This document shows positions 5,814 to 12,546 of a stretch of 12,546 bases of DNA, one piece after another. Source of the DNA: Candidatus Omnitrophota bacterium (GTDB taxonomy: Bacteria; Omnitrophota; Gorgyraeia; Gygaellales; Profunditerraquicolaceae); NCBI GenBank assembly GCA_016938245.1, contig JAFGUY010000025.1, forward strand, positions 1 to 12,546, given 5' to 3'. Within the stretch, counting starts at the first letter, position 1. Each line of letters starts with the position of its first letter. Under the pieces are notes generated by a model that had not been told where the DNA came from, made no database searches, and saw only the letters and a list, made by a program, of their open reading frames with translations. Both the position numbers and the translations under genes were made by a program.

Positions 5814-6736
5814 GATTTTCACCGTTATTCTGGCCGATCAGGTTAAAAGGGAGCACCATTTATATCCTTGATGAGACGAGGTTGCCGCAGAAACTTGCCT
5901 ATATAAAGGCGCGTAATTACAAGCAAGCCTGCAAGGCAATAAAGGATATGAAAACACGCGCAGCGGGGCAAGTGCTTTTGGTGATGTATATTTTTCTTCA
6001 GTTACTTAAACAGGGCAAAAGAAAAGAATTAGCAAGAGTTGCGTTAACGATTAATAAAACAAGGCCGACCTTATCATTTAAGTCTTTAACTGATATGGTT
6101 TTGGGCTGGTCAAAAAACAGAGTGCCTTTAGAAAAATGTTTACTAGGTTTTCTTGAGGGGTTAAAATATAGCCGGATTAGACAGGCAGAAGATGCAGCGA
6201 AATTATTAAAAAATAATGATACTGTTTTGACTCATTGTAATATAAGCGGGCTTATGCCTTTAATCGCGGATATCGCTAGCAAGCAGGGCAAATCCCTAAA
6301 ATTCTTCGCTACTGAAACACGTCCGTATTTACAGGGCTCGCGGCTTACTGCCTGGGAGTTAAGAAGGGCGGGTTTTGACGTTACTCTAATTACTGATAAT
6401 ATGGTAGCTTCGGTTATGGCGCAGGGAAGGATAGACAAGGTAATCGTGGGAGCGGACCACTTAGCTTTAAACGGAGATATTGCCAATAAAATCGGGACAT
6501 ATCAGATTGCGGTTACAGCCAAGTATTTCAGGGTTCCTTTTTATGTTATTTGTCCTCCACCGTCGGATAAAAAAAGCGGCAAAGAGGTAAAAATAGAGAT
6601 ACGGCCGGATAAGGAAATGTTAGAATATCAGGGGTTAAGGCTTGCGCCGGTTGGCGCAAAAGGATATTACCCGGCATTTGACATAACTCCCTATAAATTA
6701 ATAACGAAACATATCCGTATGGAGATTAAGAGATGA
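5810..6736 (+). CDS. MtnA-type aldose-1-phosphate isomerase (eIF-2B alpha-like fold)
   Basis: This 308-residue protein is an isomerase of the MtnA family, which converts 5-modified ribose 1-phosphates to ribulose 1-phosphates. Signatures are strong: L-D-E-T-R-L-P (20-26), T-R50-A-A in place of the usual R-G-A, T-R85-P-T, the catalytic Cys in T-H-C143-N, E-T-R-P-Y-L-Q-G-S-R-L-T-A-W-E-L (169-184), and the catalytic Asp in V-G-A-D216 followed by N-G-D-I-A-N-K-I-G-T-Y. The Q-G-x-R-L-T-A-W-E-L block favours MtnA over archaeal ribose-1,5-bisphosphate isomerase. The protein is shorter than typical MtnA (about 340-350), and two usually conserved spots differ (T-H-C-N-I-S instead of T-H-C-N-A-G, G-A-D-H instead of G-A-D-R). 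Four-base overlaps on both sides couple it to the phosphorylase and the aldolase. A shifted substrate within the 5-deoxyribose 1-phosphate type is likely. Confidence 0.9.
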   Translation: MRFSPLFWPIRLKGSTIYILDETRLPQKLAYIKARNYKQACKAIKDMKTRAAGQVLLVMYIFLQLLKQGKRKELARVALTINKTRPTLSFKSLTDMVLGWSKNRVPLEKCLLGFLEGLKYSRIRQAEDAAKLLKNNDTVLTHCNISGLMPLIADIASKQGKSLKFFATETRPYLQGSRLTAWELRRAGFDVTLITDNMVASVMAQGRIDKVIVGADHLALNGDIANKIGTYQIAVTAKYFRVPFYVICPPPSDKKSGKEVKIEIRPDKEMLEYQGLRLAPVGAKGYYPAFDITPYKLITKHIRMEIKR

Positions 6737-7734
6737 TTTTTGGCAGAGAGAGGAAGTTAAAGAAAGAGATCGTAAAAGTAGGGCAAAGAATATACCAGGC
6801 CGGTTTAGCAGTGGCTAAATCCGGCAACATAAGCGCCAGGCTTGATAAGGGGCATATATTAATTACCGGTTCCGGAACATCTTTAGGTAATTTAAGGCAT
6901 AAGGATATAGTTAAGGTTGATTTAGATTCCGGTAAAGCTCCAGGTGCCTTATCCCCAAGCTCTGAATTGCCCCTGCATAGCTTAGTTTATAAAAATTTTA
7001 ATGTTTCAAAGGTAATCCATTGCCATCCTCCGTTAATTAACGGGTATTTTGCGGTTGCCTCTGATTTAAAAGCACTGACCTTTGAGACTAAGTTTTATTT
7101 AGGGAGAGTCCCGGTAGTAAAACAGGATACCCCCACTGTAACTAAGCCGGAGGAAGTTATACAGGCGCTTAAGGAAAACAGCCTCGTTGTCTTAAAGAAT
7201 CACGGGGCAGTAGCAATAGCGGATGATTTTCTGGATGCCTTAAGTTTAATCGAAGCATTAGAGGAGGCAGTAAGGACAGCGGCAGTAGCAAGGATTTTTG
7301 ATAAGAATATCCTCGATGATTTAGAAAGGGCGGTAAAAAGCGACCTTAATAAGAATATGGCCCTGCCGATGTTTTCTCCCGAGCATATTCAGGCAATCGT
7401 AGATTTGGTAAATCAAGATGAATTTATTGCTCAGAAAGGAAGCGAGCTTGATTTAACCGTAAAACTGGCTATTAAGCTGGACGGAAGCGATAAAAGCTAC
7501 AGGTTTAATTTTGAAAAGGGCAAAATTTCCCGCCTGGATTATGACGCAGATGCCCCTTTTGTAATTTCCGCGCCTGCCGAAATCTGGGAGCAGGTGTTTT
7601 TAGGGAGATTGGATTCCTTTGTTGCCGTAACACAGGGGAAGATGAAGTTATCAGGACAGTTAGGGCAGCTTTCAAAGTGGTATGTGCCTTTTACCCGGCT
7701 CTTTGCTTTATTTAAGGAAGTAAGAATAAAATGA
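6733..7734 (+). CDS. Class II aldolase fused to an SCP2-like lipid-binding domain
   Basis: This 333-residue protein has two parts. Residues 1 to about 200 are a class II (fuculose-type) aldolase that would cleave a ketose 1-phosphate to DHAP and an aldehyde. S-G31-N32-I-S and T-G-S-G-T-S bind the substrate phosphate, E78 in P-S-S-E is the catalytic acid/base, and H96, H98 and H157 (I-H-C-H, N-H-G-A) are the zinc ligands. Residues about 225-333 look like an SCP2 sterol-carrier domain: a beta-rich stretch, then W285-E-Q-V-F-L-G-R-L-D (285-294), G302-K-M-K-L-S-G308 and a C-terminal helix. Typical fuculose aldolases have only about 200-220 residues, so the extension is distinctive. SCP2 domains bind sterols, fatty acyls or other hydrophobic ligands, suggesting a lipid-like aldehyde part. 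Four-base overlaps with both neighbours support one pathway. MtnB dehydratase has the same fold and is the main alternative. Confidence 0.85.
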   Translation: MIFGRERKLKKEIVKVGQRIYQAGLAVAKSGNISARLDKGHILITGSGTSLGNLRHKDIVKVDLDSGKAPGALSPSSELPLHSLVYKNFNVSKVIHCHPPLINGYFAVASDLKALTFETKFYLGRVPVVKQDTPTVTKPEEVIQALKENSLVVLKNHGAVAIADDFLDALSLIEALEEAVRTAAVARIFDKNILDDLERAVKSDLNKNMALPMFSPEHIQAIVDLVNQDEFIAQKGSELDLTVKLAIKLDGSDKSYRFNFEKGKISRLDYDADAPFVISAPAEIWEQVFLGRLDSFVAVTQGKMKLSGQLGQLSKWYVPFTRLFALFKEVRIK

Positions 7735-9215
7735 ACTGTGCGCCATTATATATAAACGGAGAATTTGTTGAAACTAAGGATAAGCAAAATGTCCTTAATC
7801 CTTCTACTGGCAGAGTTATTGCGCAAGCTTCTTTAGCTTCAGAAAAGGAGATTAACCTGGCTATAGAGAGTGCCCGGAAGGCTTTTGATAGAGGAGATTG
7901 GGCAGGGTTGCCGTTTAAGGAGCGTAAAACAATCCTCTTTAAAATCGCCCAAGGCATTCTTAATAAAGCGGGAGAACTGGCGAAGACTGAAACAGAGAAT
8001 ACAGGCAAGCCTATAAAAGAGACGACCTTTATGGATGTGCCTTCATCTGCTAAGTCTTTTGAGCATATTGCTAATAATTTTGAAAGCTATCTTTCAGGAG
8101 AAACCTTAGATGTCGTAGAAGAATCAAGAGCGGTTTTGTTACGCGAGCCTATGGGGGTAATTGCTTTGATCGTTCCTTGGAATTACCCGCTTCTGATTGC
8201 CTCCTGGAAATTAGCTTCTGCCTTGGCTGCCGGGAATACCGTAATACTAAAACCTTCGAGTTTAACGCCTCTCTCTGCCCTTGAATTAGGCAAGATTATC
8301 CATGAGGCTGGGGTACCGGCGGGAGTAGTGAATATCATTAATGCAAGCGGCGCAAAAACAGGGCAACTCATTTGTTCTGATAAAAGAGTGGATATGGTTT
8401 CTTTTACCGGAAGCCTTGAAGTAGGTAAAGAGATACTGCGTTATTCATCGGCTAATGTAAAGAAACTACTTATGGAGCTAGGCGGGAAGTCTGCGAGCTT
8501 AATCTTTGCAGATGTTGATCTCGATACTGTAATTAACAGTTCTCTTTGTTCTATATTTCTAAACCAAGGGCAGATGTGTACGGCCATGTCGCGCATATTT
8601 GTGCAGAGTGAAATATATGATAAATTTGTGGATAGCTTTGTAAATAAGGCAAAAGCCATAAAGCTCGGGGCTTCTGACAACCATGAAACCCAGATGGGCC
8701 CTCTAATTACCGATAGCCAGCGAAAAAAAGTTATTGCCTATCTTGAAAAAGCTAAGGCAGAAGGTGCTAAGATATTATGCGGCGGCAGGATCCCGCATGA
8801 CCCAGTTTTGAAAAACGGGTATTTCTTTGAGCCTACGGTTATTACCGGGGTAACTCCTAATATGCATATATTCAAAGAAGAGGTTTTTGGGCCTGTAACA
8901 ATAATTGCCAAGTTCTCCGGACCTGATCAAGCTGTGGCGCTTGCGAATAATTCCGATTTTGCATTAGCGGCCTGCATTTTTAGTCGCAATTTAAGCCTTG
9001 CTGAAAAAATGGCTTCAAGGATTAATGCCGGTACGGTATGGATAAATACTTACGGTATGTTTTATAACCGGCTTCCTTACGGCGGTTTTAAACAGAGCGG
9101 TTTTGGTAAGGAGCTTGGAAGAGACGGTTTCCTGGAATATACGCGCCTTAAAAATGTGATCATAGATCATTCTCCCGAGGGAAAACCGCTGGTCAATTAT
9201 TGGTACGGTTTTTAA
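7731..9215 (+). CDS. NAD(P)-dependent aldehyde dehydrogenase
   Basis: This 494-residue protein is a full-length member of the aldehyde dehydrogenase superfamily (betaine/retinal-type ALDH), oxidising an aldehyde to the acid in the cytosol. The catalytic set is complete: P-W-N151-Y-P, the cofactor Lys K174 in L-K-P-S, F-T-G-S (225-228), the general base E249 in M-E-L-G-G, the nucleophile C283 in N-Q-G-Q-M-C, and E384 in E-E-V-F-G-P. It overlaps the aldolase gene by four bases, with AAGGAAG at 7714-7720 as ribosome-binding site. It would therefore be made together with the enzyme that releases an aldehyde, and it most simply removes or uses that aldehyde. The substrate cannot be read from the sequence. 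Known DHAP-shunt products are acetaldehyde and methylthioacetaldehyde, while the SCP2 domain next door argues for something larger. Six bases separate it from the PlsC gene. Confidence 0.93.
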   Translation: MNCAPLYINGEFVETKDKQNVLNPSTGRVIAQASLASEKEINLAIESARKAFDRGDWAGLPFKERKTILFKIAQGILNKAGELAKTETENTGKPIKETTFMDVPSSAKSFEHIANNFESYLSGETLDVVEESRAVLLREPMGVIALIVPWNYPLLIASWKLASALAAGNTVILKPSSLTPLSALELGKIIHEAGVPAGVVNIINASGAKTGQLICSDKRVDMVSFTGSLEVGKEILRYSSANVKKLLMELGGKSASLIFADVDLDTVINSSLCSIFLNQGQMCTAMSRIFVQSEIYDKFVDSFVNKAKAIKLGASDNHETQMGPLITDSQRKKVIAYLEKAKAEGAKILCGGRIPHDPVLKNGYFFEPTVITGVTPNMHIFKEEVFGPVTIIAKFSGPDQAVALANNSDFALAACIFSRNLSLAEKMASRINAGTVWINTYGMFYNRLPYGGFKQSGFGKELGRDGFLEYTRLKNVIIDHSPEGKPLVNYWYGF

Positions 9216-9221
9216 CCTATT

Positions 9222-9944
9222 ATGCTTAGAACTTTTCTTTCCGTAGGAATCTGGGTTTACGACATAATATTAACTATAGTGCTTTTCTTTGTAGTTTTAT
9301 TTTTTTGGGTAGTACTTTATCCTTTTGATAAAAAAATGAAGGTTGCTCATAGACAGTGTTTCTGGTGGGCGGATGCCGTTATCAGCCTCAATCCTTTCTG
9401 GAAGATAAATGTCGCAGGTCGCGATAATATAGACCATAACAAAACCTATGTCGTAATTGCCAACCACGAGAGCATGGCAGATATTGTCGTCCTTTATAAG
9501 TTAAGGATGCAATTCAAATGGGTTGCCAAAGAGAGCCTATTTAAAGTCCCTTTTATCGGCTGGTGCCTTTCTCTTACCCGGCATATAAAATTAGCCAGAG
9601 GCGAATATTCAAGCATCAAGAAAGTCTATCGGGATGCGGCAGAATGGCTTCGTCGCGATATGTCGGTTTTATTCTTCCCTGAAGGAACGCGAAGCGATAC
9701 TGATGAAATGAATGTTTTTCAGAACGGCGCATTTAAGCTGGCAATAAAAGAAAGAAAACCGGTTCTTCCTGTTTGTATCAAAGGCACGCGCGGTGCTATC
9801 CCTAAAGGCAGTTGGGTATTTAAATCTAAGGTTTTAGTAAGCGTTACCGTGCTGCCTCCCATTGATACAAATATTTTTAATTCGGCTGATTTCGGGAAAT
9901 TGAAGGATATGGTTTTTAATAAGATTGACAGTGAAAGGAAATAG
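9222..9944 (+). CDS. PlsC-type 1-acylglycerol-3-phosphate acyltransferase
   Basis: This 240-residue membrane-associated protein has the motifs of the PlsC/lysophosphatidate acyltransferase family, which transfers acyl chains from ACP or CoA to lysophosphatidate or a similar acceptor. An N-terminal hydrophobic segment spans about 8-34. Block I is N-H82-E-S-M-A-D87 (HX4D catalytic pair), block II is K-E-S-L-F-K-V-P-F-I-G-W (103-114), block III is F-P-E-G-T-R-S (152-158), and a V-L-P-V block (176-179) follows. The active site is complete and the length is usual. It begins six bases after the ALDH gene without a visible ribosome-binding site, so it probably relies on coupling. It could be the housekeeping PlsC. 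A lipid-modifying acyltransferase directly after a lipid-suggestive aldolase is notable, but co-function is inference. Confidence 0.88.
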   Translation: MLRTFLSVGIWVYDIILTIVLFFVVLFFWVVLYPFDKKMKVAHRQCFWWADAVISLNPFWKINVAGRDNIDHNKTYVVIANHESMADIVVLYKLRMQFKWVAKESLFKVPFIGWCLSLTRHIKLARGEYSSIKKVYRDAAEWLRRDMSVLFFPEGTRSDTDEMNVFQNGAFKLAIKERKPVLPVCIKGTRGAIPKGSWVFKSKVLVSVTVLPPIDTNIFNSADFGKLKDMVFNKIDSERK

Positions 9945-9947
9945 CCC

Positions 9948-10790
9948 ATGAATACCTATATTCTGCTTTTGCAGTGTAAGGACCAGAAAGGGATAGTGGC
10001 TAAGGTATCTGGCTCTATATTTGAGGCAGGGGGAAATATTGTTTCTTTAGACCAGTATTCTTCTAACCCGCAAGGCGGGCATTTCTTTATGCGGGTTGAG
10101 TTTACGCTTAAAGGAAAAGCGTACGATAAGAATAAATTAAAAGAGGGATTAGATGCGGTTGCCGGATATTTTAAAGCCAAGGCAGTGCTGTATGATAGAG
10201 ATGAGCCTTTACGTATGGGCGTACTTGTTTCTGGCCCCGATCATTGCCTGGCCGAGCTATTGTATCTTTATAAAAGAGGAGAATTAGCGGTAAAGATTCC
10301 TTTTATAATCAGTAATTTCGCCGGCCACCGGAAGCCGGCAAAGCAGCATAATATACCTTTTTATTTTATACCGGCAAATAAGAATAACCGGAGAGAAAAA
10401 GAGATATTGCGCCTTGTGAAAGAAAAAACTGATTTTTTAGTTTTAACCCGGTATATGCTTGTATTATCTTCAGGTTTTATTAAGTCTTATGCCAAGGATA
10501 TTATTAATATACACCACGGCTTTCTCCCTTCTTTTAAAGGCAAGAATCCTTACCAACAGGCCTTAGAAAAAGGGGTAAAGATAATCGGGGCAACCAGTCA
10601 TTTTGTCAACGACAGGCTTGACGCAGGGCCGATTATTACCCAGGAAGTAGAGCAGATATCCCATAAAGACGATTTAAAGTCGCTTATGTTAAAGGGGAGG
10701 AATTTAGAGAAGAGGGCCCTTTCCGATGCTTTGCGCGCTTATATTGAACATAGGGTAATCAGATTTAAAGACAAGACCGTCATATTCTAA
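9948..10790 (+). CDS. purU: Formyltetrahydrofolate deformylase PurU
   Basis: This 280-residue protein hydrolyses 10-formyltetrahydrofolate to tetrahydrofolate and formate, balancing one-carbon pools. It has the canonical two-part layout and length of PurU. An N-terminal ACT regulatory domain (about 1-85, with C-K-D-Q-K-G-I-V-A-K-V near the start) is followed by a formyltransferase-fold hydrolase domain. That second domain has S-G-P-D-H-C-L (95-101), G-E-L (111-113) and the catalytic set N187-I-H189-H-G-F-L-P-S-F with D225 in D-R-L-D-A-G-P-I-I. The 38-residue Asn-Asp spacing equals that of PurN, and Asp225 coincides with the catalytic Asp numbering of E. coli PurU as I recall it. It follows the PlsC gene by three bases with an AAAGGA site at 9934-9939, and shares one base with the next gene. 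No link to the upstream pathway is evident. Confidence 0.93.
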   Translation: MNTYILLLQCKDQKGIVAKVSGSIFEAGGNIVSLDQYSSNPQGGHFFMRVEFTLKGKAYDKNKLKEGLDAVAGYFKAKAVLYDRDEPLRMGVLVSGPDHCLAELLYLYKRGELAVKIPFIISNFAGHRKPAKQHNIPFYFIPANKNNRREKEILRLVKEKTDFLVLTRYMLVLSSGFIKSYAKDIINIHHGFLPSFKGKNPYQQALEKGVKIIGATSHFVNDRLDAGPIITQEVEQISHKDDLKSLMLKGRNLEKRALSDALRAYIEHRVIRFKDKTVIF

Positions 10791-11866
10791 TGAAAAGAAT
10801 ACATAAAATTATAATCTGGGTTATCGCTGTAATAATAACAGTATTTATTTTCCTTAACCTGACTATACCCTTCTTTGCCAAGAAGATAATAGTCGATAAG
10901 ATAGAAGAGAGCTTTAAGGTGAAAGCGAGCCTGGGGGGCTTAAGCATTACCCCTCCTTTATCAATTAATCTTACTAACCTTGAAATAGACGGTTTATTTA
11001 AAGCTGACCGTATTTCGGTTTCACTTAATATTTTAGGAATTTTTGCCGGTAAGATTGTCTTAAGCGGAGTAACTTTAATTAACCCGGTTATTACCCTTGA
11101 GCAGTCAAGCTCAGGCAAGCTTAATATACCCCAATTTGAAGCTACCGGAAAACAACCCCCCGTATATATAACCGGGTTTTCTTTAAGAAACGGCAGGATT
11201 ATATTTATTGATAAGAAAGCTGATATAAAGGGGTTTAAGGTTATACTAAGCAGGATAAACGCGGATATCTCTAAAGTAGCGTTGCCGCTTACTTCCCTTA
11301 AGACCAATTTTAGGGTTTCAGCAGATTTTCTTAGAGCCAACGAGTCAAAAATAGGGGATATTATTTTTACCGGTTGGGTTGACTTTGCCCCCAAGGATAT
11401 GGACGCAAAACTTAATTTACGTGATTTAGATATAACATATTTCTCTGCTTACTTCGGTGATTTTATCTCTGAGAAAGAGCTTCTTTCGGCAAAATTAAAT
11501 ATTCAAACTGCATTTAAGTCCAGGAATAATGATTTAGAAGCCCTAACCAATTTTAAACTTTCGGATTTAATTTATGCCGAAGGCAGAGAAATGCTTTTAG
11601 AGGGGCATTCCCTGAACCTTGCTAAATCTGCTTTGGATTTCTTTACCGATACAGACGGAAACCTTATTCTGGAATTTAAGGTTAAGACTAAATTAGATAA
11701 CCCCAGCATTAGCATCGATGAGCTTAAAAAGATAATTCTTCAGGCAGCCGCCAAAAATCTCGTAAGACAAAGACCCGAAGACCTGATTAAGAAGGTAAGC
11801 GATAATATCGAACAGTTTAAGGATTTCGGAAAAGAAATGAAGAAGTTATTCAAGGAGAAGAAATAA
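10790..11866 (+). CDS. AsmA-like membrane-anchored protein (DUF748/AsmA type)
   Basis: This 358-residue protein has one N-terminal hydrophobic segment (about 5-25) preceded by basic residues, which makes it an inner-membrane anchor with the rest in the periplasm. What follows is the beginning of an AsmA/DUF748-type repeat. There is an I-V-D-K-I-E-E-S-F sequence near 35-43, then short amphipathic beta strands with the recurrent pattern seen in L-T-N-L-E-I-D and V-T-L-I-N-P-V-I-T-L-E. AsmA-like proteins form beta-taco structures implicated in phospholipid transport and outer-membrane homeostasis. This one is shorter than most family members (often 600 or more residues). The C-terminal about 50 residues are Lys-rich helix. 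It shares one base with PurU upstream and one with the next gene downstream. Assignment rests on overall pattern rather than exact motifs. Confidence 0.7.
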   Translation: MKRIHKIIIWVIAVIITVFIFLNLTIPFFAKKIIVDKIEESFKVKASLGGLSITPPLSINLTNLEIDGLFKADRISVSLNILGIFAGKIVLSGVTLINPVITLEQSSSGKLNIPQFEATGKQPPVYITGFSLRNGRIIFIDKKADIKGFKVILSRINADISKVALPLTSLKTNFRVSADFLRANESKIGDIIFTGWVDFAPKDMDAKLNLRDLDITYFSAYFGDFISEKELLSAKLNIQTAFKSRNNDLEALTNFKLSDLIYAEGREMLLEGHSLNLAKSALDFFTDTDGNLILEFKVKTKLDNPSISIDELKKIILQAAAKNLVRQRPEDLIKKVSDNIEQFKDFGKEMKKLFKEKK

Positions 11867-12432
11867 TGGATGCAGGTAAAACAAAGTCGCTTCAGAATAT
11901 CGAGAATAAAATGGCTTCGCTGGAGGAAGGCTCTTTGCGCTACCACGTATTAGAGAGCGTTAAGAATTTCAAATCTTCCTGGATTGAGCTCGGTCGTTCG
12001 CTTTACTCGGTATATAAAGATAAAATTTATAAAGAGTGGGGTTTTGCTACTTTTGATGCTTATACTGCCAAAGAAATAGGGATTAGAAAGCCTACGGCAA
12101 TGAAACTTTCACGCTCGTATTTCTTTCTTGAGAAGGAGGAACCGGCGTATTTAAGGGACGCTTATACTGAATCTGCAGATGCCGCTAAATTGCCAGGCTA
12201 TGAGGCAATTGATTTATTACGTAAGGCCAGGGGCAAGAAAACCCTTGATGACGAAGACTACCGTAAATTAAAAAAAGATATTTTTGAAAACGGCAAGGAT
12301 ACACGAGAAATAAAAAGAGATTTAACTGCTTTGATTAGAGAGAGACAGGAATTAGAGCCCGAAGAAGCCTACAGAAAAAAACGCGTGTCTATGCTAAGGA
12401 GATTTTTGGGAAGCTTAAAGAGCTTAAAGTAG
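11866..12432 (+). CDS. Uncharacterised helical protein, 188 residues
   Basis: I recognise no named family with certainty. The protein is highly charged, soluble and largely helical. A central segment (about 36-95: S-S-W-I-E-L-G-R-S-L-Y near the start, Y-K-E-W-G-F at 55-60, G-I-R-K-P-T-A-M-K-L at 72-81) resembles small modules that pair a 'W-x-E-L-G-R' helix with a possible helix-turn-helix around 64-84, seen in mobile-element and regulatory proteins. The C-terminal third (125-188) is Lys/Arg/Glu-rich with likely coiled coil. It starts on the last base of the AsmA-like gene with AAGGAG upstream, and it is the last gene of the block. A DNA-binding regulator is possible, but this is a weak inference. 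Confidence 0.6.
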   Translation: MDAGKTKSLQNIENKMASLEEGSLRYHVLESVKNFKSSWIELGRSLYSVYKDKIYKEWGFATFDAYTAKEIGIRKPTAMKLSRSYFFLEKEEPAYLRDAYTESADAAKLPGYEAIDLLRKARGKKTLDDEDYRKLKKDIFENGKDTREIKRDLTALIRERQELEPEEAYRKKRVSMLRRFLGSLKSLK

Positions 12433-12485
12433 GAAGCCGAAATTTCGCATCTTTTGCCCGCTCCTATTGAGTTACGTAAAAGTAA

Positions 12486-12514
12486 TGGAAATGAACCCTT
12501 AATTGTGCTATCAT
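12486..12514 (+). promoter_or_regulatory. Possible sigma70-type promoter reading out of the window
   Basis: TATCAT at 12509-12514 is preceded by TG one base earlier (12506-12507), an extended -10 arrangement. TGGAAA at 12486-12491 matches the -35 consensus at four of six places with a 17-base spacer. Transcription would begin inside the hairpin that follows. This is a pattern match only. Confidence 0.25.
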
Positions 12515-12538
12515 GGTTCCATGAGACCTCATGGAACC
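12515..12538. repeat. Perfect 10-bp hairpin after the last gene
   Basis: GGTTCCATGA at 12515-12524 pairs exactly with TCATGGAACC at 12529-12538 around the loop GACC. No T-run follows on the + strand, so it is not a clear intrinsic terminator. It could be a REP-like element, an operator, or a processed RNA structure. The window ends eight bases later. Confidence 0.55.
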
Positions 12539-12546
12539 CAGAAAGA

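Noticed and set aside
5061..7734. Archaeal-type AMP phosphorylase, ribose-1,5-bisphosphate isomerase and RuBisCO route
   Set aside because: The phosphorylase is of the NP-I/uridine phosphorylase family, the isomerase has the MtnA block Q-G-x-R-L-T-A-W-E-L, and no RuBisCO is present.
5061..7734. Complete classical methionine salvage
   Set aside because: No MtnK, MtnC, MtnD or MtnE is in the window. The third gene has aldolase-like P-S-S-E and I-H-C-H motifs, although an MtnB-like dehydratase cannot be fully excluded.
10780..11394. A 204-codon open frame on the minus strand
   Set aside because: It lies wholly opposite the PurU end and the AsmA-like gene, which has a membrane anchor, typical strand pattern and overlapping neighbours. 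The reverse frame shows no family motif or ribosome-binding site.

Overview
The window is a gene-dense, moderately AT-rich stretch of bacterial chromosome with every supported gene on the + strand. Many junctions overlap by 1 or 4 bases (ATGA or TAATG), so long polycistronic units are likely. An AsmA-like protein, a PlsC-type acyltransferase and an MFS pump suggest a Gram-negative-type cell. Overall style would fit an uncultured lineage such as Candidatus Omnitrophota, but no marker gene is present and that placement is a low-confidence guess.

Block 1 (about 91-4957) looks like part of a small-molecule biosynthesis and export locus. It holds a stand-alone acyl carrier protein, a cyclase/kynurenine-formamidase-type hydrolase, an SRPBCC protein of the polyketide cyclase/aromatase type, an MFS exporter, a short-chain dehydrogenase (ketoreductase type), a small unknown helical protein, and an amidohydrolase_2 (ACMSD-like) enzyme. 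No ketosynthase or acyltransferase module is in view, so the rest of the locus, if real, probably lies upstream of base 1. Two gaps in this block (325-411 and 1213-1310) carry hairpin-forming repeat-like DNA.

Block 2 (about 5061-12432) follows a 103-base gap that holds a second copy of the hairpin repeat. Its first four genes are coupled by 4-base overlaps and spell out a chemically ordered route. A nucleoside phosphorylase gives a sugar 1-phosphate, an MtnA-type isomerase gives a ketose 1-phosphate, a class II aldolase gives DHAP plus an aldehyde, and an aldehyde dehydrogenase gives the acid. This matches the logic of known 5'-deoxyadenosine/methylthioadenosine 'DHAP shunt' salvage. The novelty is that the aldolase carries a C-terminal SCP2-like (sterol-carrier) domain, which suggests that the aldehyde-bearing part of the substrate is hydrophobic. 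One attractive inference is processing of an adenosylated lipid, by analogy with adenosylhopane made by the radical SAM enzyme HpnH. Block 2 continues with a PlsC-type acyltransferase, PurU (formyl-THF deformylase), an AsmA-like membrane-anchored protein and an uncharacterised 188-residue protein.

The window ends in a short non-coding stretch with a perfect 10-bp hairpin and a possible outward promoter. Enzyme families are well supported by motifs. The pathway assignment and all substrate identities are inference.
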